Assembly: GCA_017613735.1 (NCBI GenBank)
Contig: JAGADF010000001.1
Span: 46,961-110,960, forward strand
From: Clostridia bacterium
GTDB lineage: Bacteria; Bacillota; Clostridia; Oscillospirales; Acutalibacteraceae
Direction: 5' to 3'
DNA length: 64,000 bases
Numbering within the stretch: the first letter of the stretch is position 1; each line of letters begins with the position of its first letter. The notes beneath the pieces were generated by a model. It saw only the letters and a program-made list of their open reading frames with translations, was not told where the DNA came from and did not search any database. A program made the translations under genes and the position numbers. Positions 7,611 to 16,365 of the stretch are shown piece by piece.

Positions 7611-9095
7611 ATGGAATATAATCCCAGAGGCCATTCCGATACGGAGGAAAATTCCGTTGATTCAATTTTTAATTATGTAAGCTACGTTCTTAAAAGATGG
7701 TGGATAGTCGTTATCGTTGCCGTTGTTTGCGCGGCAATCGGTTTTGCTTATGCAAAACTCAGTTACGTTCCGAAGTATTCTTCGAACATAAAGTTCGTTG
7801 CCAACAACAGATCTGAAGGTACGATTATTACCGGTCAGTCTTCGTCCGACCTTATGGCGGGCGGCACGCTTGCAAATAACTATCGCTATCTTCTTACTAC
7901 CACAAGAGGACTTCTTCAGTTGGTTGCAGACGATGTTTATTCGGCGACGGGTTATCGGATGACTTACCGTCAGATTGCAGAATGTATTAAGGCAAACGTT
8001 ATAACGGATACGTCATGGGTTGACCTTACCGTTACAACCAACGATCCTGATGTTTCGTATGCTATAGCCGTAGCTTATACAAACCATTATGATGATTTTG
8101 CTCAGGACGCATTCCCGGCTACTACGCTTAAGGTCGTCGACAAGCCTTATAAGGCTGACAGACCTGATTCCGACAGAACGAAGCTTCTGTATACGGCTGC
8201 AGGTTTACTGCTTGGCGCGTTTATTACAATTGCTGTTTTCTGTCTCATAGTTGCCGCTAAGGATACGCTCAAGTCTTCCGATGACATCAACAAGAGACTT
8301 GACCTTAAACTTCTCGGTTCGGTCGGCAAGGTCAGCAAAAAGAATTCCAAGATGCCTATACTTATTACTGATAAGAATACGGGCTTCTCGTTTGTTGAAA
8401 CATTTAAGCTTATAAGAACCAAGGTTGAGTCTTTCTCGGCAAAGGAAAATGCGAAGACCTTTGTAGTAACAAGTACGCTTGAGGACGAGGGCAAGACGAC
8501 AATCTCCTGTAACCTTGCTATTGCTCTTGCCAAGAACGGCAAATCCGTTCTCCTTATTGACGGCGACCTTCGCAAACCTGCCGTAAGCTCAACGCTCGGA
8601 ATTCCCGCAGGCGGTGAGAACGGTCTTTACGGAATAATCAAGGGTGACAAGAGTGCTGCCGATACAGTAAGATATTCCGAAAAATATAACCTCTTCCTTA
8701 TGCTTAACGGCGATAATATTCCTGATGCTGCCGAAGTTCTCTCCGACGATAAGCTCGGCGTTACACTCAGCGAGCTCGAAAAGGAATTCGACTATATCAT
8801 TATCGACTCCGCTCCTGCGGGTGTTATAGCGGATACTGCAATTCTTGCAGCGGAAGCCGACGCGATTATTCTCGTAGTCAGGGAAGATACTGCATCTGTA
8901 CGCAGAATTCGCAGAACGGTTGAAGACCTCGGTACGTCAAACACCGAAATTGTAGGTTGCGTTTATAATATTGCCGAGGGTAATTTTACAAACCGCATTA
9001 AGGCGTATCGCGGCGGGAAAAAATACGGATACGGATACGGTTACGGCTACGGATACGGTTACGGTCAAAGCAAAAAGAATAGCAAAAAGAAATAA
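7611..9095 (+). CDS. Wzz-type chain-length regulator / BY-kinase fusion
   Basis: 494 residues. ATG at 7611 follows AAGGAG (7597-7602) with 8-nt spacing; TTG at 7605 is too close. The Wzz domain has a first membrane helix near residue 30-50 (WWIVVIVAVVCAAIGFAYA) and a second before the kinase (LLYTAAGLLLGAFITIAVF). The kinase has Walker A TSTLEDEGKTT, Walker A' LLIDGDLRKP and Walker B YIIIDSAPAG, followed by a tyrosine cluster: YG repeated eight times then a Lys-rich tail. It controls polymerisation of exopolysaccharide or capsule by autophosphorylating the Tyr cluster. Wzz and kinase are usually split in Firmicutes (CpsC/CpsD) but fused in Gram-negatives and some Clostridia, so the fusion is notable. 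The polysaccharide locus 17 kb downstream is a likely target. Confidence 0.9.
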   Translation: MEYNPRGHSDTEENSVDSIFNYVSYVLKRWWIVVIVAVVCAAIGFAYAKLSYVPKYSSNIKFVANNRSEGTIITGQSSSDLMAGGTLANNYRYLLTTTRGLLQLVADDVYSATGYRMTYRQIAECIKANVITDTSWVDLTVTTNDPDVSYAIAVAYTNHYDDFAQDAFPATTLKVVDKPYKADRPDSDRTKLLYTAAGLLLGAFITIAVFCLIVAAKDTLKSSDDINKRLDLKLLGSVGKVSKKNSKMPILITDKNTGFSFVETFKLIRTKVESFSAKENAKTFVVTSTLEDEGKTTISCNLAIALAKNGKSVLLIDGDLRKPAVSSTLGIPAGGENGLYGIIKGDKSAADTVRYSEKYNLFLMLNGDNIPDAAEVLSDDKLGVTLSELEKEFDYIIIDSAPAGVIADTAILAAEADAIILVVREDTASVRRIRRTVEDLGTSNTEIVGCVYNIAEGNFTNRIKAYRGGKKYGYGYGYGYGYGYGQSKKNSKKK

Positions 9096-9113
9096 TTTAG
9101 TAAAAAAGTATAA

Positions 9114-9152
9114 AAAAAAACGGGAAAAAGTTACTGCTTTTTCCCGTTTTTT
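9114..9152 (+). terminator. intrinsic terminator after kinase gene
   Basis: ACGGGAAAAAG (9120-9130) pairs with CTTTTTCCCGT (9137-9147), followed by T-rich tail and preceded by A-tract. It could work on both strands. Confidence 0.85.
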
Positions 9153-9228
9153 ATACTAAATATTGTATGTTTAAGGGTGGTATTATACAATTCTACAAAA
9201 ATTTCCAGATTTTTTTATCAAAATTTAG

Positions 9229-9257
9229 TTGATTTTTTTAAAAACCTGTAGTATTAT
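9229..9257 (+). promoter_or_regulatory. promoter of the pilus operon
   Basis: TTGATT (9229-9234), 17 bp, TATTAT (9252-9257). It is the first promoter I find upstream of the PilP-like gene; the leader is about 60 nt. AT-rich DNA (9153-9228) lies upstream with no other element seen. Confidence 0.65.
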
Positions 9258-9326
9258 TTAATGGGTGTCAATACGTGCACCTTATTTGTCATACAAAAAA
9301 TTACCCGGATCAGGAGGGGTTTTAAG

Positions 9327-9839
9327 TTGAATATGGATTTAAAAGCGCTTATCGCGAAGATAACCGGTAAGAACAAGGAAGCTTCGGCTGGAACAGCCAA
9401 AAAGAAGAATAATTCTGTTTCGGCGTTCTTTGAAAAGAATCCGACAATGAAGTATGTCATTGCGGTTATCGCAGTGGTCATTGCGGTTGCTGTTGCGGCG
9501 ACAATTATTCTTTCTTCAAAGAAGTCTAAACCGGATCTTGACACCAACGTATCCGTAAATGCAAACGATGCGGTCGAGGTGCTTCCTCAGATTGAAAGAG
9601 ACCGAGGCGGTGAATATGAGGGAAAGGATCCCTTCGTCGAGAACATACTTGACGGCGCGAAGCTTACGGGTATCTATGAAACCTACGGCTATAAGAGCGC
9701 TACTCTTCAGACCACATTAAAGTCATACACTCTTTATGAGGGTGATACTGTCGGGGACTCCGACTGGGTAGTATCTGAAATAACTGATAAATCCATCACT
9801 CTTGTTTCAGGTGATAAAACAAAGACGTTCAGCAAATAA
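9327..9839 (+). CDS. PilP/GspC-like pilus assembly protein
   Basis: 170 residues. TTG at 9327 lies 9 nt after AGGAGG (9312-9317); ATG at 9333 is a close alternative. One membrane helix near residues 45-68 (MKYVIAVIAVVIAVAVAAT) follows a Lys-rich cytoplasmic N-terminus. The C-terminal ~70 residues (ILDGAKLTGIYETYGYKSA...YEGDTVGDSDWVVSEI) resemble the HR/PilP beta-domain that recruits a secretin through its N0/N1 domain. The next gene encodes a protein with secretin N-domains, so the pair probably meet in the cell envelope. Type IV pilus locus context supports this call; it is not a lipoprotein as in Gram-negative PilP. Confidence 0.7.
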   Translation: MNMDLKALIAKITGKNKEASAGTAKKKNNSVSAFFEKNPTMKYVIAVIAVVIAVAVAATIILSSKKSKPDLDTNVSVNANDAVEVLPQIERDRGGEYEGKDPFVENILDGAKLTGIYETYGYKSATLQTTLKSYTLYEGDTVGDSDWVVSEITDKSITLVSGDKTKTFSK

Positions 9840-9888
9840 TTTCATTAATTATATAATGAAGAATTTGGATTTTTAGGGGGAAAACTCA

Positions 9889-11604
9889 ATGAAATCATTT
9901 AAGACACTCGGAAAAGCAGGAGTAGCGATATTACTTGTCGCTCTCATGCTTGCAAACGTAATCGTACCGCTTACGGTAGTAGGCAGCGACGGCGCGGGTA
10001 CGGGACTTGACTTCCAGTATTATGTTGTCAAGACAGGCGATACCTTCTCGTCAATTGCCAGACAGTACGGCATTTCGGTAAGCGAAATCAGAAACGCAAA
10101 CGATATGACTGCTGTCAGCAAGCTCTATACGGGACAGATTCTCAAGATTCCCGTAAGCACAAGCTATGCCGGAACCGGTTTCGGCGTCAGCAAAATGTCG
10201 CTCGATGTTGAAAACGCAAACATCAAGGATGTTATCAGCGCCATTGCTCTTAACGCGGGTTATACCGTAGTTTACAAGGGCTCCGACGCTACAATAACAC
10301 TTAAACTTGAGGACGTTTCGCCCATCAAGGCTATTGACTATGCGACAAGAATGGCTGACATGTCCTTCCTCAAGGACGGCAACACAATCTTTGTAGGTTC
10401 TGTTTCGGACCTTAACTCAAAGTTTGTTGATTCCGTTGTTCTTGCGGAATACAGCCTTAAATACATAACGGCTGATGTTCTTCAGAGCGCTATGGGCTCA
10501 ATTGGTCTTGAGAATATTACAACTCTCAAAGTAGATACCGAAAAGAGCAAAATCTGGATAAGCGCTTATCCGAAAGAAGTTGCGAAAATCAAGGAGCTTA
10601 TCGATATCCTTGATACGAGCACAAACACAGTTGCAGGCAGCACTGTAGTTCCTGTTAATTTCTCCCCTATTAATATGAACTATATTCAGGCTGATGAATT
10701 CAGTTCATTGCTTGGCACGCTCGGTTTTGACGCAGGCATAGTAATGTCATCAAAGCCCTACACACTCTTTACATACCAGACCGGTTCAGATCTTGAAAAC
10801 ATAATGAAGATTAAGGCTGTTGTTGATAAACCTGCTTATACTCCTGATTCAATGAAATCTACGGACGGAAATAACGAAGGCGTAGTTAACACTGATACTT
10901 CGAGCAGTTCTTCGAGCAGTAGCTCTTCAAGCTCATCGAGCAGCAGCTCTTCGAGCACTTCGGAAGCTCCGAAGGAAGAATCAACAATTCTCTATGCAAA
11001 AGAGCTTCAGTATGTAACAAGAGATATTGCTACAAAGCTTCTTGCAGAACTCGGCGCTAATGTTCAGATTTTCGGCAGAAGCGAATACACAAAGATGATT
11101 TATCTCTATGGCAAGAAGTCAGACGTCAACAGAGCTCTTGATCTTCTCAAGGACGTTATCGACGTTGACGATGCGGCTACGGATTCGTTCTTCGTTTACA
11201 CACCCGTAAACAGCACTGTAACCGAGATTCTTTCAAGAGCAAGCAATCTTAATCTTGCCGGCGTTAACTTCTATCAGTATTCAAACGACGAGCTTGCAGA
11301 GTCTTTCATGGTATTCTGTAAGGAAGGCGACAGAGAATACGTTCAATCACAGCTTGATGAACTCGACGGTCAGACATCCAATGAAGTTAAGTGGAGACCT
11401 CTTGAGTCCTGCGGTGACGCTACAATACTTAACACAAGAATTGATACGATTAAGGGACTTTATGCGGATGCTGCGACTCTTAGCTATCAGGTAGTTTCTA
11501 CTACGGATCTTTCGGGCAGCCCCAAATTTATCCTTTATGTAAACACAACGGCTGACAAGGCTGAATATGTCAAGGGACTTCTTCAGTCAATGGATGAAGC
11601 TTAA
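9889..11604 (+). CDS. LysM protein with secretin-type N-domains (no secretin barrel)
   Basis: 571 residues; ATG after TAGGGGG. A signal helix (10-33) is followed by a LysM peptidoglycan-binding domain (44-89; YYVVKTGDTFSSIARQYG). Then comes an STN/N0-like domain (~98-180) and about five secretin N1-like (NolW) modules (e.g. VVLAEYSLKYITADVLQ, ILYAKELQYVTRDIAT), split by a ~20-residue Ser linker with mixed Ser codons. The C-terminal outer-membrane beta-barrel of a true secretin (PilQ/GspD) is missing and the gene ends soon after the last module. In a presumed single-membrane cell this would form a periplasm-like, wall-bound ring or guide for the pilus, anchored by LysM. PilP-like partner is directly upstream. 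Confidence 0.7.
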   Translation: MKSFKTLGKAGVAILLVALMLANVIVPLTVVGSDGAGTGLDFQYYVVKTGDTFSSIARQYGISVSEIRNANDMTAVSKLYTGQILKIPVSTSYAGTGFGVSKMSLDVENANIKDVISAIALNAGYTVVYKGSDATITLKLEDVSPIKAIDYATRMADMSFLKDGNTIFVGSVSDLNSKFVDSVVLAEYSLKYITADVLQSAMGSIGLENITTLKVDTEKSKIWISAYPKEVAKIKELIDILDTSTNTVAGSTVVPVNFSPINMNYIQADEFSSLLGTLGFDAGIVMSSKPYTLFTYQTGSDLENIMKIKAVVDKPAYTPDSMKSTDGNNEGVVNTDTSSSSSSSSSSSSSSSSSSSTSEAPKEESTILYAKELQYVTRDIATKLLAELGANVQIFGRSEYTKMIYLYGKKSDVNRALDLLKDVIDVDDAATDSFFVYTPVNSTVTEILSRASNLNLAGVNFYQYSNDELAESFMVFCKEGDREYVQSQLDELDGQTSNEVKWRPLESCGDATILNTRIDTIKGLYADAATLSYQVVSTTDLSGSPKFILYVNTTADKAEYVKGLLQSMDEA

Positions 11605-11612
11605 TAAAAACC

Positions 11613-11653
11613 AATCACCTGAGGCACAGATTCCTGTGCCTCTAAAGGTGATT
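11613..11653 (+). terminator. long hairpin between pilQ-like and pilT
   Basis: AATCACCT GAGGCACAG (11613-11629) pairs with CTGTGCCTC (11634-11642) and AGGTGATT (11646-11653); loop of 4 nt and a small internal asymmetry. The tail TTAAGGG has too few U's for a strong terminator, so it may lower readthrough or stabilise the upstream mRNA. Confidence 0.55.
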
Positions 11654-11716
11654 TTAAGGGTAAATCATTAACATTAGAGTTTATTTGAGAATTAACTCTT
11701 AAAAAGGAGAGTTACT

Positions 11717-12814
11717 GTGTTTTTTGAAGGAAAGCAAAGCGATTATCCGGTAACGCTTGACGAGTTACTGAGACTGACGGTTGAAAAATTAGGTTCGGAC
11801 CTTCATCTTTGCGTAGGTATGCCGCCCTGTATCAGAATCAACGGCGATCTTGAGAAGACGGAATATCCGATTCTCAAGCCTGTTGACGTTGTTGCAATGA
11901 TAGCGGGCGTTACAAACGACAATCAGAAAAAAGAGCTTGAAGAGGAATGGGAGCTTGACCTTGCGATTTCCGTTCCCGGATGCGCGCGTTTCAGAGGCAA
12001 CGTAATTGTTCAGAGAAATACGCTTGCGGCTGTTTTTAGAGCAATTCCGTTTGAAATTCCGAAGCTTGACAAGCTCGGTCTTCCCGCCGATATCAAGCGT
12101 CTTTGCTCGCTTCCCAGAGGTCTTGTTCTTGTAACGGGTCCTACCGGTTCGGGTAAGTCGACAACGCTTGCTGCTATGATAGGCTACATAAATGAGAGAA
12201 TGGAAACAAATATCGTAACGGTCGAAGACCCGATAGAGTTTTTGCATTCACACAATAAATCGAGTATCAGGCAGAGAGAAGTAGGTTCGGATACCCACTC
12301 ATTCGCCAACGCGCTTAAAACTGTTCTCCGTCATGACCCCGATATCATTATGATAGGCGAGATGCGCGACCCCGAGAGTATTTCAATAGCCGTTACGGCA
12401 GCTGAAACAGGACACCTTGTTCTTTCTACGCTCCATACTCAGACGGCTCCTCAGACAATCTCTCGTATTGTCGACTCTTTCCCTGAGGGACAGAAGAACC
12501 AGATTCGTCAGCAGCTTTCAAATTCACTCAGAGCAGTAATTTCACAGCAGCTTATTCCAACCGTAAACGGGCGCGGAAGAGTTGCGGCTATTGAATATAT
12601 GACAGACACTCCTTCGGTAAGAAACCTTATCCGTGAGGAGAAGGAGCACCAGCTCTATTCGGCTATGCAGACCGGTCAGATGTACGGAATGCAGACGATG
12701 GACGAAGCACTTCTCAGACTTCTCAGAGAGCAGAAGATTTCAAGAGAATCAGTTCTTGAATACTGCGTTGACACTAAGGAAATCACAAGACGTCTGTCAA
12801 CCATGGGATATTGA
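11717..12814 (+). CDS. pilT: PilT twitching-motility ATPase
   Basis: 365 residues; GTG at 11717 with AAGGAG upstream. Walker A GPTGSGKST at 141-149, Walker B region IIMIGEMRDPESI, the His box LVLSTLHT, and the C-terminal retraction motif SVRNLIRE (PilT consensus AIRNLIRE) are present. PilT hexamers power pilus retraction at the cytoplasmic side of the membrane. Its presence predicts retractile pili and therefore twitching motility or DNA uptake rather than a static fibre. It lies between the secretin-like gene and pilC; pilB for extension lies further on in the same cluster. Confidence 0.95.
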   Translation: MFFEGKQSDYPVTLDELLRLTVEKLGSDLHLCVGMPPCIRINGDLEKTEYPILKPVDVVAMIAGVTNDNQKKELEEEWELDLAISVPGCARFRGNVIVQRNTLAAVFRAIPFEIPKLDKLGLPADIKRLCSLPRGLVLVTGPTGSGKSTTLAAMIGYINERMETNIVTVEDPIEFLHSHNKSSIRQREVGSDTHSFANALKTVLRHDPDIIMIGEMRDPESISIAVTAAETGHLVLSTLHTQTAPQTISRIVDSFPEGQKNQIRQQLSNSLRAVISQQLIPTVNGRGRVAAIEYMTDTPSVRNLIREEKEHQLYSAMQTGQMYGMQTMDEALLRLLREQKISRESVLEYCVDTKEITRRLSTMGY

Positions 12815-12850
12815 TTATCCCCGAAAAATCGTTAATTAGGGGGAATAAAC

Positions 12851-14056
12851 TTGCCAGCATATGTCTATGACGGTCTGAGTAAACAAGGTCAGAACGTCCA
12901 CGGTGAGGTTATAGCGAACGACTCCAGATCTGCAATGGAAAAACTCCGTGAAGCCGGAGTTACCGTTACCACTATTCAGGAAAAAGAAGTAAAGGGTTCA
13001 AGAACAGGCGGACGAGGGAAGAAAGTCAAGCTTGCGGATTTGTCGGTTTTCTGCCGTCAGTTTGCAGCGATGACCTCTGCGGGTGTTCCCGTAACGAGGG
13101 CATTGACAACTCTTTCAAAGCAGACAGTTAACAAAACGCTCGCTCAGGCAATCAAGGAAATAGCGGACGACGTTGAAGGCGGTAGTACGCTTGCTGATTC
13201 ATTTGCAAGATATCCGAAAATATTTAACCCGCTGTTTATAGCTATGATTCGTTCAGGCGAGTTGGGCGGTATTCTTGAGCAGTCTTTGATAAGTCTTTCG
13301 GCACAGTTGCAGAAGGAGAAAAAGCTTAAGGATAACATTAAATCGGCTGTTTCGTATCCGAGAAATATCGGTATTTTTGCGGTAATCCTTTTGATAGGAA
13401 TGTTAATAGGCTTGGTACCAATATTTGAGGGTATGATGTCAGGCGCGGCAATAACCGGCGTTACAAAGGTTATTTTCGGACTTTCACACAGCATTCGAGA
13501 AAGATGGTATTTCTGGATTCTCGGTATAGTAATACTTATTGTTGTTATCAGAGCAATTATTAAGAGTAAACCTGCTCATATTTTCTGGGAGAATCATAAA
13601 CTGACAATGCCTAAGCTCGGCGATTTTATGACAAAGATGGTTGTCGCGCGTTTCTGCCGTACGCTTGCTACTCTTCTTGCAGGCGGTGTTACGGCGGTTC
13701 AGGCGCTTGAAAGCGCAGGAGCTACGGCGGGCAGCGATTTGATTGATAAAGCGGTTAAGGATGCAATTGTTGAAATTGAAGACGGTAAATCCATTTCGGA
13801 TTCACTTGACAAGAGCGGTCTTTTCCCGCCTATGCTTATAGGTATGATTGCAATCGGCGAGGAATCAGGTACGCTTCCCGACCTTCTTGACAAGGTTGCG
13901 GAGTTCTTTGAAGAGGACGTCGAGGTCGCTTCCCAGAACCTTAAATCCTTAATTGAGCCGATAGCACTTATCGGTATCGGCGGACTTGTCGGCGGTATGC
14001 TTATTTCACTTTATATCCCGATGTTCAGCGCAGCTACAAATATGGAAGGTTATTAA
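12851..14056 (+). CDS. pilC: PilC/GspF inner-membrane platform protein
   Basis: 401 residues; TTG start 9 nt after TAGGGGG. Two GspF domains, each with membrane helices: first around residues 165-195 (IGIFAVILLIGMLIGLVPI), a hydrophobic stretch at ~220-240, and a C-terminal helix (EPIALIGIGGLVGGMLISLY). Conserved motifs include LADLSVFCRQFAAMTSAGVP and FCRTLATLLAGGV. It forms the platform in the membrane to which PilB and PilT dock. Full length for the family, no disruption seen. Confidence 0.92.
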   Translation: MPAYVYDGLSKQGQNVHGEVIANDSRSAMEKLREAGVTVTTIQEKEVKGSRTGGRGKKVKLADLSVFCRQFAAMTSAGVPVTRALTTLSKQTVNKTLAQAIKEIADDVEGGSTLADSFARYPKIFNPLFIAMIRSGELGGILEQSLISLSAQLQKEKKLKDNIKSAVSYPRNIGIFAVILLIGMLIGLVPIFEGMMSGAAITGVTKVIFGLSHSIRERWYFWILGIVILIVVIRAIIKSKPAHIFWENHKLTMPKLGDFMTKMVVARFCRTLATLLAGGVTAVQALESAGATAGSDLIDKAVKDAIVEIEDGKSISDSLDKSGLFPPMLIGMIAIGEESGTLPDLLDKVAEFFEEDVEVASQNLKSLIEPIALIGIGGLVGGMLISLYIPMFSAATNMEGY

Positions 14057-14094
14057 TAAGAAAAGCAAACAGATTCTGTTAGGAGATTGATATT

Positions 14095-15051
14095 ATGGCA
14101 AAATTAGACTCGGTTATCGGATTTGAGTATAATTCCTACGAAATCCGTGCGGTTGAGATGACAAAATCCGGAGGCGGATACAATCTTACGGCATTCGGAA
14201 CGCAGGCTCTTGAGAGCGCTGTTGTTGAAGAGGGTTTTATCAGGGATGCGGAAAGGTTTTCTGATGCATTTCATACTCTTCTGAAAGATAAGAATTTCAG
14301 TTCGGAGAATATCGTTGTCGGCGTTAACAATGAGAATGTTGTTATGAGATATGCTTCATTCCCGAAGGTTACCGACGACAAACTCAGGAATATGATTTTC
14401 CTTCAGGCTCAGGAGTTTATGCCCATAGCAGTTCAGGAAATGGAAATGGATTATCTTGTTGCCGGCGAGTCTGTTAACGCAGACGAGCAGGAAATGGTTG
14501 ATACTGTTCTTGTCGGTGCCAGGAAGAATATGCTTGAGCAGCTTATAAATGTTTTCGGAGCTGCAAAGCTTACAATTTATGATGTTGAGCCTACGGCTCT
14601 GGCTCTCTGCAGAACGGCTTCCACGGCGAACCCCGACAAATGTTATTGCCTTCTCAATGTATCAAACGGAATCATTAACTTTATGTTTATAAAGGGCGAT
14701 AAGATACAGACAGTCCGTTCTATAGCGATTCCCGAAAAACATTATGACAATGTTCAGAAAATCTATAAAGGCGAAGCTACGGATGAAGATATAGAAACTG
14801 TCGGCGATATGCTCGTTTCGGAACTTAACGGTTCGTTAAGTTTCTACAGCGTTCAGTATCCCATGGATCCGGTCGATGTTATTTATTTTGTAGCCGACGT
14901 CAACAACGTAAGCAAGGTTGCCGAGGTTCTTAAGTCTTCGGTATCTCTGCCGGTCGAAACACCTTCGTTTTATGCGAATATCGGCGGAGCGGTTGACGTT
15001 AAACCTTATACGGCATGCATAAGCATGGCAATACAGGCATTGGAGGGATAA
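14095..15051 (+). CDS. pilM: PilM actin-like pilus protein
   Basis: 318 residues; ATG after TAGGAGA. Starts with the ribonuclease H/actin-fold phosphate loop (SVIGFEYNSYEIRAVEM) and contains blocks typical of PilM, for instance MIFLQAQEFMPIAVQEMEMD and a second phosphate region LLNVSNGIINFMFIKGD. PilM is cytoplasmic, binds the N-terminus of PilN and links the platform to the ATPases. Followed four bases later by pilN, as in most pilM-N-O sets. Actin-core Asp/Gly residues are only partly conserved, as usual in Firmicute homologues. Confidence 0.85.
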   Translation: MAKLDSVIGFEYNSYEIRAVEMTKSGGGYNLTAFGTQALESAVVEEGFIRDAERFSDAFHTLLKDKNFSSENIVVGVNNENVVMRYASFPKVTDDKLRNMIFLQAQEFMPIAVQEMEMDYLVAGESVNADEQEMVDTVLVGARKNMLEQLINVFGAAKLTIYDVEPTALALCRTASTANPDKCYCLLNVSNGIINFMFIKGDKIQTVRSIAIPEKHYDNVQKIYKGEATDEDIETVGDMLVSELNGSLSFYSVQYPMDPVDVIYFVADVNNVSKVAEVLKSSVSLPVETPSFYANIGGAVDVKPYTACISMAIQALEG

Positions 15052-15055
15052 AAAA

Positions 15056-15772
15056 GTGTTTAAAGTAAGTCTTTTACCCGAAAGTTACAGAAAATACAGA
15101 CAGGGAAGGGCGACAAAGGATATAGTTTCTAAGGTTGCGCTTCTGATTTTGGTTTGTCTGTTCATTGTTTATGCAAGCTTTGTTATCAAAGACATTATTG
15201 TTAAGCGTCAGCTTAAAAAGGTCAATGCCGCTAACAGCGAACTTGTTGCTCAGTTCCCGGCACTTGAACAGTATCAGGCTATCTATGACAATATGAAGAA
15301 AAACGAAACTATCTATCAGAATATTAAGCCCAAGGGAATGTCTTCGACAGAATTCCTTTCCAAGCTTATAAATGATATGCCTTCGTATGTTCACGTAAAG
15401 AGTATCAGCCTCGGCGACTGGTTTACCGGCGGCGTTTGCGACCTCGATTGCGTTGCATCGAGCTTTGAGGATGTCTTTGATTGCAGGGATGACCTTGAAG
15501 CAAAGGATTACATTTCATCTGCAGTTACAAATGAAATAGTCAAGCAGTACAATGCGGACGGTACAGAGACAGTTACATTCAAACTTTCTCTTTCCACACA
15601 GGGCACGCTTACATCAGACGGAAGGGCAGAGGTCGTTTCTGAAGAGACAACGCCCGCGCCCACTGAGACGCAGACAGATGCAAACGGCGAGGCCGTAACA
15701 ACAACAGAGGCTGCGCCGGCCGAAAGCACTACTGCGGCAGCCGAAGATACTACAGCAGCAGCGGAGGGATAA
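15056..15772 (+). CDS. pilN: PilN-like alignment protein
   Basis: 238 residues; GTG start just after pilM. The N-terminus FKVSLLPESYRK is the PilM-binding INLLP-like motif of PilN. One membrane helix (~25-45, VALLILVCLFIVYASFVI), a coiled-coil stretch and a ferredoxin-like domain follow. The last ~40 residues are a Thr/Ala/Glu-rich low-complexity tail (TTPAPTETQT...TTAAAEDTTAAAEG), which is unusual for PilN and would lie outside the membrane, perhaps as a wall-spanning spacer. It pairs with PilO as the alignment complex. Confidence 0.85.
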   Translation: MFKVSLLPESYRKYRQGRATKDIVSKVALLILVCLFIVYASFVIKDIIVKRQLKKVNAANSELVAQFPALEQYQAIYDNMKKNETIYQNIKPKGMSSTEFLSKLINDMPSYVHVKSISLGDWFTGGVCDLDCVASSFEDVFDCRDDLEAKDYISSAVTNEIVKQYNADGTETVTFKLSLSTQGTLTSDGRAEVVSEETTPAPTETQTDANGEAVTTTEAAPAESTTAAAEDTTAAAEG

Positions 15773-15775
15773 GAA

Positions 15776-16321
15776 ATGAAAAAAGAGATGAAAATTGATT
15801 TTAAACAGCTCTCTGCAGATCCGAGAGTGCTTGTAGTTATTATCGCTATTGCCTGCGCGGCTTTGATTGCTCTTTGCGTCTACACTTCAAAGCAGACAAA
15901 GGCGACTGAAGCGCAGATAAGCGAACAGGTATCCGTTTTTGAACAGAATAAATCCGCTATTGCCAATTTGCTTACATTAAAAGCGCGCAGTGAACAGTAC
16001 ATAAAGCAGAATGAAAAATACGAAAGCCTGATTACAAGCGACGGACTCAGCCAGCAGGATTTCATGGTTTATTTTGACGGCTTCTGCAAAGCGTATGACT
16101 GCAGAATGAACCTTATTGAGTTCGGCGAGCAGAGTACAGAGGGCGATGTTCAGAGCCTTAGTTTTACACTGACTGTCGAGGGCGAATTTGAAAACCTTAT
16201 GGCTATCTGCGACGGCATTGTTACACAGGACAGATTTTACCGTATTGACGGCGTAACCTTTACACCCGGTTCGGGCGATAAAAAGGTTGCGGTTATAAAT
16301 GTAGTTGCATTCTCAAAATAA
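15776..16321 (+). CDS. pilO: PilO-like alignment protein
   Basis: 181 residues; ATG 3 bases after pilN stop, with AGGGATAAG upstream. One membrane helix near residues 19-41 (VLVVIIAIACAALIALCVY), then a coiled coil (residues 45-85) and a ferredoxin-like C-terminal fold (LSFTLTVEGEFENLMAICDGI). This layout matches PilO, the partner of PilN in the extracytoplasmic alignment complex. Identification rests on layout and position; PilO sequences diverge strongly. Confidence 0.8.
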   Translation: MKKEMKIDFKQLSADPRVLVVIIAIACAALIALCVYTSKQTKATEAQISEQVSVFEQNKSAIANLLTLKARSEQYIKQNEKYESLITSDGLSQQDFMVYFDGFCKAYDCRMNLIEFGEQSTEGDVQSLSFTLTVEGEFENLMAICDGIVTQDRFYRIDGVTFTPGSGDKKVAVINVVAFSK

Positions 16322-16365
16322 TTAAAGGAATTCTTTAATCTTTAAATCGAAAGGCGAGTACTCAA

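Noticed and set aside
9001-9065. Tandem repeat of TAC-GGA/GGT units as a possible CRISPR or minisatellite
   Set aside because: It is in frame and encodes the Tyr-Gly tail of the BY-kinase; there are no spacers.
10897-10965. Ser-rich repeat DNA in the pilQ-like gene as a phase-variable repeat
   Set aside because: The Ser codons are mixed (AGC, AGT, TCT, TCG, TCA), so it is not a slippage-prone simple repeat.
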